64,000 nucleotides of DNA from Desulfoferula mesophila (GTDB taxonomy: Bacteria; Desulfobacterota; Desulfarculia; Desulfarculales; Desulfarculaceae): the NCBI RefSeq assembly GCF_037076455.1, contig NZ_AP028679.1:2061501-2125500 (forward strand), given 5' to 3'. The translations under genes were made by a program, and so were the position numbers. Below, piece after piece: positions 47,644 through 56,100 of the stretch. The notes under the pieces were generated by a model. It saw only the letters and a list, made by a program, of their open reading frames with translations. It made no database searches and was not told the origin of the DNA. Positions within the stretch are counted from its first letter, which is position 1. Each line of letters begins with the position of its first letter.

Positions 47644-48072
47644 TCAAACTCCTTTCATGGGGTTGGGCCCCAGGGCCCGCACGGCCTCGGCCCTCTGGCC
47701 GGCCATCTCCATTAAATCATCCAGGCTAAGGCCCGCGCCCCGGTCTAGACCCAGGCGTTCGGCGCCCATGCCAACCTGCTCCAAAAGCCCCCGGCCGCGG
47801 GCAATGCGCTTTTCGGCCCGGTTGCTGCCCACCAGATGTTGGCAGGCCTTCTCGGGACAAGCCGCTATCTGCACCCCGTCGGCGCCCTTTTCCAAAAGGC
47901 GCATGAGGTGGGGAAGCTGCACCTTGCTGCTACAGGGCAGCAGCACCAGGCGGACTCCGAAGCCCTCACCGGCGCGCTGCCCTTGCACCGGCTTGGCCTC
48001 GGCGGCCAAGCTCTGGCGGCAATAGAGCAGGGTGATCTGCGGCTGGAAATCTGCGGTCGAATTATTGGCCAT
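47644..48072 (-). CDS. mvhD: MvhD / HdrA-associated delta-type hydrogenase iron-sulfur subunit
   Basis: This 142-residue protein fits the MvhD (FlpD) family: an N-terminal LLYCRQSLA, LLPCSSKVQLPHLMRLLEKGADGVQIAACPEKACQHLVGSNRAEKR. Four cysteines (in YCRQ, PCSS, ACPEKAC) could hold a [2Fe-2S] cluster; the first position has a single Cys instead of the usual CxxC pair. In methanogens and acetogens MvhD passes electrons between hydrogenase or dehydrogenase and HdrA. Here it begins an operon with metV, metF and glutamate synthase and no hdrABC. SD GGGAG lies 13 bases ahead of the ATG, separated from it by T6. Confidence 0.85.
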   Translation of the reverse strand: MANNSTADFQPQITLLYCRQSLAAEAKPVQGQRAGEGFGVRLVLLPCSSKVQLPHLMRLLEKGADGVQIAACPEKACQHLVGSNRAEKRIARGRGLLEQVGMGAERLGLDRGAGLSLDDLMEMAGQRAEAVRALGPNPMKGV

Positions 48073-48098
48073 GGTCTAAAAAATCTCCCGGAACCCCG

Positions 48099-48116
48099 CC
48101 CGGCGAAAGTGCCGGG
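48099..48116 (-). promoter_or_regulatory. Stem-loop in the leader close to the mvhD start
   Basis: On the minus strand CCCGGC and GCCGGG enclose a six-base loop, 27 bases before the mvhD ATG. A T6 run follows at 48083-48078 after a further 15 bases (CGGGGTTCCGGGAGA). It might act in attenuation or control access to the GGGAG ribosome site, but the spacing is not that of a standard terminator. Confidence 0.35.
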
Positions 48117-48230
48117 CCCGGCCGCTCAATATGACGTTGCGGCCGCCGGTTTGGTTTGCCGCGACACACGCATGCCGCCCCGCGGGTTGGAGGCGACCAA
48201 AGGCGTGCTATCGCGAATTGTAAGCTGCAC

Positions 48231-48247
48231 CCGCCCCTTGAGGGCGG
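48231..48247 (-). promoter_or_regulatory. Stem-loop in the 5' leader of the mvhD-metVF-glt operon
   Basis: CCGCCC and GGGCGG flank a five-base loop, about 40 bases downstream of the predicted start site. No T-run follows. A structural or stabilising role in the leader RNA is possible; no known riboswitch was recognised. Confidence 0.4.
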
Positions 48248-48269
48248 CCGGAGGGCTGATGCGTCCCCT

Positions 48270-48291
48270 GGCAAACACGGCAACCTTTGCC
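48270..48291. promoter_or_regulatory. Palindrome spanning the predicted start site of the mvhD-metVF-glt operon
   Basis: GGCAAA and TTTGCC are exact inverted repeats ten bases apart. The right arm abuts the -10 hexamer of the minus-strand promoter and the pair brackets the expected start near 48285, a typical repressor position. It does not match the GGWA/TWCC pattern of NrpR. Confidence 0.45.
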
Positions 48292-48320
48292 TTTATGACA
48301 GAGGATTTCCATATTGTCAA
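48292..48320 (-). promoter_or_regulatory. Promoter of the mvhD-metV-metF-glt operon
   Basis: On the minus strand a perfect TTGACA (48320-48315), a 17-base spacer and CATAAA (48297-48292). Transcription would begin near 48285, leaving a leader of about 210 bases before mvhD. Confidence 0.6.
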
Positions 48321-48462
48321 CACCCACCCCGCGCGGCTTCAGCAATGGCTGCTATCCGTTGATTTAATTGGTTAACCGGCTATTACGCCCCCTGGGGGGT
48401 GAAACGCGCCGCGCCAGGGTGTTGAGCGCACGGGAATAGACGGCAATTTTGCCGCATCATGC

Positions 48463-48491
48463 TTGACTTTATCGATACGAGCGGTTAGGTT
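48463..48491 (+). promoter_or_regulatory. Promoter of nrpR
   Basis: TTGACT (48463-48468), a 17-base spacer and TAGGTT (48486-48491); the start would fall near 48498, just upstream of the operator-like palindrome and 43 bases before the GTG start. Confidence 0.55.
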
Positions 48492-48508
48492 AGGGCCATT
48501 GCGCACCA

Positions 48509-48522
48509 GGTAGAAGCCTACC
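48509..48522. promoter_or_regulatory. NrpR-type operator, GGTA-N6-TACC palindrome
   Basis: GGTAGAAGCCTACC has the length and spacing of archaeal NrpR operators (GGAA-N6-TTCC in Methanococcus; I recall GGTA-N6-TACC for Methanosarcina). It lies between the predicted nrpR start site and the ribosome site, where a bound repressor would block the gene for NrpR itself and for the channel behind it. Confidence 0.6.
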
Positions 48523-48540
48523 AAATGGAAGGAATTTGCG

Positions 48541-49527
48541 GTGGACGAACGCAGCAGAAGAAAAATCCTCGATGTACTAAGAGTGCTGTCGGAATCGGAC
48601 AAGCCCCTGGGCGGCACCCGCATTGCCCACGCCCTGGCCCTGGCCGGCAAGGACATGAGCCAACGGACCATCCGATACTACCTTAGCATAACCGACCAGG
48701 AAGGCCTGACCCAGCAGGTGGGCCGCCGGGGACGCAAGCTGACCGCCGAGGGGCGCCGGGAGTTGGAAACCGCCTACGTGGTCGACAAGGTCGGCTTCGT
48801 GGCCGCGCGGGCCGAGGCCCTGATCTACGGTATGGACTTCAAGCTCCGGCAGGGCCGGGGCAAGGTGGTGGTGAACCTTTCGGTGCTCAGATCCCAGGAC
48901 GTGCCCCGGGCCAAGGAGGTGATGCGCCGGGTGTTCCAGGCGGGCTATTCCCTGGGCGACCGCCTGCTCGTCGGCCGCCCCGGCCAAAAGGTGGGCTCCT
49001 ACACCCCGGAGCCCGATGAAGTGGTGGTGGCCACGGTGTGCTCCATCGCCATCAACGGGGTGATGCTCGATGAAGGCGTGCCCATGACCAACCGCTTCGG
49101 CGGGCTCTTACAGGTCAGCGAGCACAAGCCGCTGCGCTTTACTCAGATCATCAATTACGACGGCACCACCCTGGACCCATTGGAGATTTTCATCAAGGGC
49201 CGCATGACTTCGGTCAGCCAGGCCGTGGCCACCGGCGAGGGAGTCATCGGGGCCAGTTTTCGCGAGATTCCCGCCCCGGCGGCGGAAAAGGCCCGCCGCC
49301 TGGCCGGACGCCTGGAGAAGGCAGGCCTGGGGGCCATCATCCTGATCGGCCGGCCCGGCCAGCCTCTCTTGGAGGTACCCCTGGCCACCGGACGGGTGGG
49401 CATGGTGGTGCGGGGCGGGCTCAACCCCATGGCCGCTGTGGAGGAGGAAGGCATAGTCACCACCAACCGCGCTTTTTCACAACTCCTGCCCTTTGAACAA
49501 CTCGACCGTTGGGAGGATGTGTTGTGA
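48541..49527 (+). CDS. nrpR: NrpR-family nitrogen regulator
   Basis: This 328-residue protein has an N-terminal winged helix-turn-helix (about 1-65, IRYYLSITDQEGLTQQVGRRG) and one NrpR/DUF128 ligand domain (about 75-310, with FGGLLQVSEHKP and VRGGLNPMAAVEEEGI). In methanogens NrpR represses nitrogen-assimilation genes and is released by 2-oxoglutarate. Methanococcus NrpR has two DUF128 domains; this form has one, like NrpRI of Methanosarcina. The start is GTG behind GGAAGGA. It is divergent from a glutamate synthase operon and overlaps the potassium channel gene by four bases. Confidence 0.9.
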   Translation: MDERSRRKILDVLRVLSESDKPLGGTRIAHALALAGKDMSQRTIRYYLSITDQEGLTQQVGRRGRKLTAEGRRELETAYVVDKVGFVAARAEALIYGMDFKLRQGRGKVVVNLSVLRSQDVPRAKEVMRRVFQAGYSLGDRLLVGRPGQKVGSYTPEPDEVVVATVCSIAINGVMLDEGVPMTNRFGGLLQVSEHKPLRFTQIINYDGTTLDPLEIFIKGRMTSVSQAVATGEGVIGASFREIPAPAAEKARRLAGRLEKAGLGAIILIGRPGQPLLEVPLATGRVGMVVRGGLNPMAAVEEEGIVTTNRAFSQLLPFEQLDRWEDVL

Positions 49528-50252
49528 GGAAAAAAGACCAGTCCGGACCGGTGGTGGCTCCCTTTCATCACCGCCACAAACTTCCCTGGTTCAAATCCCG
49601 GCACATTTGGCTGTTCGGCACCTTGATGCTCTATTTGTTGATCGTGCCCCTGATCGAACAAATCATGCCCAAAAGCAAAAGCATTTTGGATCTGTTCATC
49701 GTTTTCGTCCTGGTGGCCGCCGCCTATACCGTGATTGATCGCAAGCGGACCTTTTTTATCGCCTTGTTCTTGTTCGTGGCGGGTCTGGTCCTGTTGATGG
49801 GTGAATTTTACTGGCAAACCAAGCGGGCGCTGATCGCCGGCAGCGTTTGCTACGTCGGATTCATGGCGATCGTCATCTTCGCCATCGTCAAGGAGGTCCT
49901 CACCCAAAAAGAAGTCTCCTTTGATACCATTGCCGGCGCCTTGAACGGTTATCTGCTCATGGGGCTGATGTGGGGATTCGCCTACCAGGCGGTGGAAGCA
50001 AGTTGGTCCGGCTCTTTCCATATTCCCGCCCAACTGCTGGAAACGGTAAGATCATCTCTATATGCGTACGACTTGCCCGCGCTTTTTTACTTCAGCTTCG
50101 TCACCATCACCACCACCGGCTACGGCGACATCACCCCCTTGACCCCTATAGCCGGGCAGTTGGCCATCACCGAATCGGTGGTGGGGCAATTTTACATGGT
50201 GGTTCTGGTGGCGCGTCTGGTGAGCTTGCACACCATGAAGAGTAAAAGTTAA
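49524..50252 (+). CDS. Two-transmembrane-type potassium channel protein
   Basis: This 242-residue membrane protein has several N-terminal hydrophobic segments and, near residue 195, the selectivity filter TTTGYGD inside FSFVTITTTGYGDITP, followed by a final membrane helix. No RCK regulatory domain or cyclic-nucleotide domain follows, so gating is unknown. The GTG at 49524 overlaps the nrpR stop as GTGA and has GGGAGGA six bases upstream; the TTG at 49509 is less likely. Translational coupling to NrpR is unusual and links ion flux to nitrogen status. Confidence 0.85.
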   Translation: MRKKDQSGPVVAPFHHRHKLPWFKSRHIWLFGTLMLYLLIVPLIEQIMPKSKSILDLFIVFVLVAAAYTVIDRKRTFFIALFLFVAGLVLLMGEFYWQTKRALIAGSVCYVGFMAIVIFAIVKEVLTQKEVSFDTIAGALNGYLLMGLMWGFAYQAVEASWSGSFHIPAQLLETVRSSLYAYDLPALFYFSFVTITTTGYGDITPLTPIAGQLAITESVVGQFYMVVLVARLVSLHTMKSKS

Positions 50253-50348
50253 AGCCGACTGGGCGGATAAATGGCTTTCTTGGTAAGTCTGGTTGACAAT
50301 CGCATGGGTATAAAACAAGATGGGCATGACTCTAGAAGGGCGATACGT

Positions 50349-51833
50349 ATGCATCTTTGTTTGGCGAGTCTGAACAAATCAAGACTGATCACGGCCTGTC
50401 TGGCGGTTTTTCTCTCGTTGCTTGTGACCGGCTGCATGAAAGTGGGGCCGGACTACCAGCCTCCCAAGAGCCAGGTTCCGGCCAGTTGGCAGGAATCGAG
50501 CGATCCCGCGCTCCAAAAAAAGCCCGCCGACCTGACCCGTTGGTGGACCGTGTTCAACGACCCCGAGCTGACTTCCCTTATTAAACGTTCCGACAGCGGC
50601 AACCTGGACCTCAAGTCCGCGATGTCCCGGGTGAAAGAAGCCAGGGCCTACCTGGGGGTGGTGCTTGGTCAAGAGCTGCCCTCCGTGGACGCCCCGGCCT
50701 CGGCCCTTCGCCAGCAGTACAGCGAAAACGACCTGAGCCAGAGCGGTCTTTTGGGCAACAACATTTCCCTGGGCCTTTCCGCCAGCTGGGAGATCGACCT
50801 CTTCGGCCGGGTAAGGCGTCAGGTAGAAGCCGCCCAGGCCGACTATCAGGCCAGCCAGGAGGACCGGGCCGGGGTGATGGTGACCCTTTATGCCCAGGTG
50901 GCCCAAACCTATCTGGTGGTGCGCACCCTGCAGGCGCGCATCTCGGCCACCAGCGAGAACATCGAATCCCAAAAGGGAGTACTGAAGCTTACCCAATCCC
51001 GCTTCAAGTGGGGCTTGGCCACCGATCTGGACGTTTCCCAGGCCCAGACGGTGCTGGGCAGTTCCCAGGCGGAGCTGCCGCCGATCAAAAGCAATCTCAA
51101 CCAGGCCATGAATACCTTGGCCTTGTTGCTGGGGCTCCCCCCCAACTCCTTGGCCCCGGAACTCATGCGAACCCAGCCCATACCCGTGCCGCCGGCCGAG
51201 GTGGCGGTGGGCGTGCCGGCCGACCTGTTGCGCCAGCGGCCGGACATCAGGCGCTCCGAGCGCCAGCTCGCCGCGGCCACCGCCCGCATCGGGGTGGCCA
51301 CCGCCGACCTGTATCCGCGCTTCAACCTGATCGGCTCCCTGGGCACCGCGGCCATGACCGGCGGCGATCTTTTCTCCGGGGGCAGCACTTTCTTTTCCAT
51401 AGGCCCCACCATGTCTTGGAACCTGTTCGCCGGTGGCAGCATCCGCTCCCAGATAAAGGTGCGCGACGCCCAGACCGAGCAGGCGCTTTTAAGCTATGAA
51501 AGCACGGTGCTCACCGCCTTGAAAGAGGCGGAGGACGCCATGGTGGCCTTTGAGCAGGAAAAGCTGCGCCAGCAATATTTGAAGACCACGGTGGCCGCCT
51601 CGCGGCGTTCCTTGAAGTTGGCCATTCGTCTCTATAAAGAGGGGTTGCAGGACTTCCAAAGGGTGTTGGACGCCCAGCGCAACCTGTTCGACTACGACAA
51701 CGCCTTGGCCGCTTCCAGGGGACAGACGGCCATTAACCTGGTCAACATCTACCAGGCCCTGGGCGGCGGCTGGGACCCGGCGGCTAAACGCGAGGCCCCG
51801 CCCAACAATGCATTGGAAACGGCCCTCCGCTAA
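50349..51833 (+). CDS. Outer membrane efflux lipoprotein of an RND system (NodT/OprM family)
   Basis: This protein of about 494 residues has a lipoprotein signal ending in LLVTGC, followed by the NodT-type start MKVGPDYQPPKSQVP and two outer-membrane efflux protein repeats (first around 70-240, second around 280-460, with ADLLRQRPDIRRSERQL). It forms the TolC-like trimeric exit duct. The frame opens further upstream, but the ATG at 50349 directly begins a good signal sequence. It is first in an OMF-adaptor-pump operon, whereas mexAB-oprM places it last. Confidence 0.92.
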   Translation: MHLCLASLNKSRLITACLAVFLSLLVTGCMKVGPDYQPPKSQVPASWQESSDPALQKKPADLTRWWTVFNDPELTSLIKRSDSGNLDLKSAMSRVKEARAYLGVVLGQELPSVDAPASALRQQYSENDLSQSGLLGNNISLGLSASWEIDLFGRVRRQVEAAQADYQASQEDRAGVMVTLYAQVAQTYLVVRTLQARISATSENIESQKGVLKLTQSRFKWGLATDLDVSQAQTVLGSSQAELPPIKSNLNQAMNTLALLLGLPPNSLAPELMRTQPIPVPPAEVAVGVPADLLRQRPDIRRSERQLAAATARIGVATADLYPRFNLIGSLGTAAMTGGDLFSGGSTFFSIGPTMSWNLFAGGSIRSQIKVRDAQTEQALLSYESTVLTALKEAEDAMVAFEQEKLRQQYLKTTVAASRRSLKLAIRLYKEGLQDFQRVLDAQRNLFDYDNALAASRGQTAINLVNIYQALGGGWDPAAKREAPPNNALETALR

Positions 51834-51865
51834 GGCGGGGCCGCGGACCCTCAAGGGAATTTGCC

Positions 51866-53119
51866 ATGAAAATGGGGAAAAGTAGACAGGCGCTCATCGC
51901 CTTGGCCCTGGCGGCCGGGCTCACGCTGGCGGTGGCCGGTTGCGACCGGGGAAAAGAAAAAATGGCCGCGCCGCCGGCGCCCGTGGTCACGGTGGCCACG
52001 CCGGTAACGCGCACCGTCACCGACTACGCGGTGTACACCGGCAACACCCAGGCCCAGTTCTCGGTGGACATAATGGCCCGGGTGGAAGGCCAGCTCAGAA
52101 GCGTCAATTTCGATGTGGGCAGCCATGTCAAAAAGGGGCAACTGCTCTTTGTCATCGAGCCTGAGCCCTATATGGCCAAGGTGGACATCGCCAAGGCCAA
52201 CCAGGCGGTGGCCCAGGCCCAGTTGCAACTGGCCCAGGCGACCCTGGTGCGTAAGGAAAACGCCTTCAAGGACCGCGCGGTGAGCGAGGTCGACGTGATC
52301 CAGGCCAAGGCCCAGGAAGCCGAGGCCCAGGCCCAGGTGCAGGCGGCCAAGGCCCAATTGGAGCGCACCCGCATCGACTACGGCTACACCCACATTCACG
52401 CCCCCATCAGCGGCCGGGTATCGCGCAACCTGGTGGACGTGGGCAACCTGGTGGGAGCGGGCCAGACCACCAAGCTGACCTCCATCGTCATGGACGACCC
52501 CATTTACGCCTATTTCACCGTGGCCGAATCCGACGTGATGAAATACCGCGCCAACCAGCGCGACCGGGAAGTGCCCCTCAACGCACAAGGCTATCCCCTG
52601 GCCAGCCTGGGGGCGGCCATTGATCAGGATTATCCTCACAAAGGCTATTTGGACTGGATCGATAACAAGGTGGATCCCGGCACGGGCACCATTCAGATGC
52701 GCGGGGTGTTTCCCAACTCCGACGGGGTGCTGGTTCCCGGCTTGTTCGTGCGCGTTCAGGTGCCGGTTGGCGTTATAAAGGACGCCATCCTCACCGAGGA
52801 CCGGGCCCTGGGGCGCGACCAGCGGGGCACCTACCTGCTCGTGGTGGACCAAGACAACGTGGTGCAGTATCGGCCGGTGGAAACCGGGCCGGTGCAAACG
52901 GACGGCAAGATAGTCATCCTCAAAGGCCTTCAGCTCAAGGACCGGGTGATCATCAACGGCTTGCAAAGGGTGCGGCCCGGCGCCAAGTGCACCCCCATGA
53001 CTCCCGAGCAGGTTAAGCAAGCCCAGGCCGCCGCCCGCGAAAAAGCCATGGCCCAGCAAAAGGGCAAGGCGCCGGAAGCGGCGGCGACCAAGGAAAAGCC
53101 CGCCCAGGGCGCAAAGTAG
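51866..53119 (+). CDS. RND efflux periplasmic adaptor (membrane fusion protein)
   Basis: This 417-residue protein has a lipoprotein signal ending in LAVAGC (cysteine near residue 26), a biotinyl-lipoyl-like barrel (VEGQLRSVNFDVGSHVKKGQLLF), a coiled-coil hairpin (about 100-150, ALA/GLN-rich) and a beta-barrel domain (YGYTHIHAPISGRVSRNLVDVGNLV). It joins inner pump and outer duct as in AcrA/MexA. It starts 32 bases after the outer membrane gene and ends 10 bases before the pump gene. Confidence 0.94.
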   Translation: MKMGKSRQALIALALAAGLTLAVAGCDRGKEKMAAPPAPVVTVATPVTRTVTDYAVYTGNTQAQFSVDIMARVEGQLRSVNFDVGSHVKKGQLLFVIEPEPYMAKVDIAKANQAVAQAQLQLAQATLVRKENAFKDRAVSEVDVIQAKAQEAEAQAQVQAAKAQLERTRIDYGYTHIHAPISGRVSRNLVDVGNLVGAGQTTKLTSIVMDDPIYAYFTVAESDVMKYRANQRDREVPLNAQGYPLASLGAAIDQDYPHKGYLDWIDNKVDPGTGTIQMRGVFPNSDGVLVPGLFVRVQVPVGVIKDAILTEDRALGRDQRGTYLLVVDQDNVVQYRPVETGPVQTDGKIVILKGLQLKDRVIINGLQRVRPGAKCTPMTPEQVKQAQAAAREKAMAQQKGKAPEAAATKEKPAQGAK

Positions 53120-53129
53120 GCGGGTTTAA

Positions 53130-56100
53130 ATGTTCTCACGCTTTTTCATCAACCGGCCCATTTTCGCGGCGGTGGTGTCAATCGTCATCGTGCTGGGCGG
53201 CTTGCTTACCCTGGTGGGTCTGCCCATTGCCCAGTATCCCAACATAGAGCCTCCCACGGTCACCGTGACCGCCACCTATCCCGGCGCCAGCGCCACGGTG
53301 GTCTCGGCAACGGTAGCCCAGCCCATCGAGGAGCAGGTCAACGGCGTGGAGGGCATGATCTACATGTCCTCCAACAGCGCCTCGGACGGTTCATATACCC
53401 TGACCGTAACCTTCGAGACCGGCACCGACCCGGATATGGCGCAGGTGCTGGTGCAAAACCGGGTGGGCATCGCCACTCCCAAGCTGCCCGAGGACGTGCG
53501 GCGCCTGGGCGTAACCACGCTGAAGAAGTCCACCAACTTCGCCCTGTGCATCAACCTGCTCGATACCAACGGACTCTACGACGACATCTTTTTGGCCAAC
53601 TACGCCACCATCAACATCAAGGATGAATTGGCCCGCGTATACGGGGTGGGCGACGTACAGGTTTACGGCGCCGGCACTTACAGCATGCGCCTGTGGCTGG
53701 ACCCCCAGAAGCTCAAGACCTATAGCCTGACCACCGACGACGTGACCTCGGCCATTCAAGAGCAGAACGTGCAGGTGGCCGCCGGCGTCATCGGCCAGCA
53801 GCCGGCCCCCAAGGGCCAGAACTTCCAGCTTACGGTCAACGTGCTGGGCCGCCTGAGCGACGTATCTCAATTCGAGCAGATCATCATCAAGACCGGCTCG
53901 GACGGACGCATCGTCAGGGTCAAGGACGTGGCCCGGGTGGAGTTGGGGGCCCAGACCTATACCATCGGCAGCCAGTTGAACCAAAAGCCCACGGCCACGA
54001 TCATGGTCTACCAGTTGCCGGGGGCCAACCTGCTGCAAATTTCCGACAATTGCCGCAAAGTCCTCAAGGAACTGGAACCCGGCTTTCCCGAGGGCGTGAA
54101 GGCGGAAGTCACCTACGACGCCTCGGACGTGGTGCGCGCTTCCATCGAGGAAATCGTGATGACCCTGGTCATTGCGGCCATCCTGGTCATCCTGACCGTG
54201 TTCATCTTTTTGCAGGACATCAGGGCCACCTTGATCCCGGCCATCACCATCCCGGTTTCCTTGATCGGTACCTTCGCGGTGATGGGCATCCTGGGCTTTT
54301 CCATCAACACCCTGACCCTGTTCGGATTGGTGCTGGCCATCGGCATTGTGGTGGACGACGCCATCGTAGTGGTGGAGAACTGCGCCCGCAACATAGACGA
54401 ACACGGGCTCAGTTCCAAGGAAGCGGCCATCAAGTCCATGGAGGAGATCTCCGGGGCGGTGGTGGCCACCACACTGGTGCTCTTGGCCGTGTTCATCCCC
54501 ACCGCCTTCATGGGGGGCATGACCGGCATCCTCTACAAGCAGTTCGCCCTGACCATCGCCACGGCCACCTTCTTCAGTTCCATCAACGCCCTGACCATGA
54601 GCCCGGCCCTTTGCGCCCTGTTGCTCCGGCCCACCAAGGAACACCGCAACTGGTTCTGGCGAGGCTTCAACGCCTTCCTGAGTTGGTCCACCAACCGCTA
54701 CGAAAGCGTGGTGGGGCTGGTGGTGCACAAGATTGGCGTCTCCATGATCGTCTACCTAATCCTTTCCGGAGTGGCTTTTTACACTATGAGCCAAACCGCC
54801 ACCGGCTTCGTGCCCGTGGAGGATCAGGGCTACGCGATCGGCACCATCCAACTGCCCGACGGCGCCAGCATGCAGCGCACCCAGGAGGTAATGGACAGCG
54901 TCAACAAGATAGTTGATGGCACTCCGGGCATAGCCTTCAACATCTCCTTTACCGGTCTGAACTTGCTGGACAACACCAACAACTCCAACACCGGCGGACT
55001 GATCGCCGTGTACAAGAGTTGGGGCGATCGCGCCGGCAAGCCCGGTGAGAGCCAGCCGGAGATGATGGGCCGCATCAACATGGGCATGTATCAGATCCAG
55101 GAGGCCAGGGCCATGGCCTTCCCCCCTCCGGCCCTACCCGGATTGGGCCTGGCCGGAGGATTCGAATACCAGTTGCAGGACCGCGGGGCCACGGGAGTGC
55201 AAAACCTGGAAGAAATAACCAACGAGTTGATTCGTGACGGCAACGTCACCCCCGGCCTGACCGGCATGTACACCACCTTCCGGGCCGACGTGCCCCAGTT
55301 GTTCGTAAACGTGGACCGCACCAAGGTGAAGACCCTGAACGTGCCCCTGTCCACGGTGTTCAATACCCTGCAGGCCTACCTGGGCTCCGCCTATGTGAAC
55401 GACTTCAACAAATTCGGTCGCACCTTCCAGGTCAACATGCAGGCCGAGGCCCGCTTCCGGGCCAAGGCCGAGGACATCGCCAGGCTGCAGGTGCGCAACG
55501 CCAACGGTGACATGGTCCCCATGGCCACCCTGGCCAGCATCCAAAGCACGGTTGGCCCCCAGGTGCTGCCCCGCTTCAACCTCTACCCGGCGGCCACCAT
55601 TCGCGGCAACGCCGCGCCCGGCTACAGCTCCGGCCAGGCCATCGATTTGCTCAAGACCTTGTCCGAGCAAAAGCTTCCCTCGTCCATGGGATACGCCTGG
55701 AGCGGCATCACCTACCAAGAGGTGGTGGCCGGAGGCACCGGCTCGGTGGTGTTCGTGGTGGCGGTGATCTTCGTGTTCCTGGTGTTGGCGGCGCAATACG
55801 AAAGCTGGAAGCTGCCAATGCCGGTTATCCTGGCGGTGCCCCTGGCCCTGCTGGGAGCCTTTGTGGCGGTGCAGCTGCGCTCGTTGGACAACAACGTCTA
55901 CACCCAAATAGGCCTTGTGCTCCTGGTGGGTCTGGCCACCAAGAACGCCATCCTCATCGTGGAGTTCGCCCGCGATCTGCACAGCGAGGGCAAGGGGATA
56001 GTGGAAGCGGCCATGGACGCGTCGCGTCTGCGTTTCCGCCCCATTTTGATGACCGCGTTTTCCTTCATCTTGGGAACCCTTCCCCTGGTGGTGGCAACCG

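Larger units (their letters stand above)
48073..48540. other. Divergent regulatory region between the mvhD-metVF-glt operon and nrpR
   Basis: This 468-base stretch has no convincing gene. It contains predicted promoters in both directions, a palindrome at the minus-strand start site, a GGTA-N6-TACC operator ahead of nrpR and two stem-loops in the 210-base leader of the minus-strand operon, each listed separately. Confidence 0.8.

Noticed and set aside
48073-48285. Riboswitch (glutamine, THF or SAM) in the leader of the mvhD operon
   Set aside because: Only simple stem-loops were found; I could not match any known aptamer core by eye.
50293-50314. TTGACA and TATAAA upstream of the RND operon
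   Set aside because: Each hexamer is good but only ten bases separate them, too short for one sigma-70 promoter; neither has a partner at 16-18 bases.
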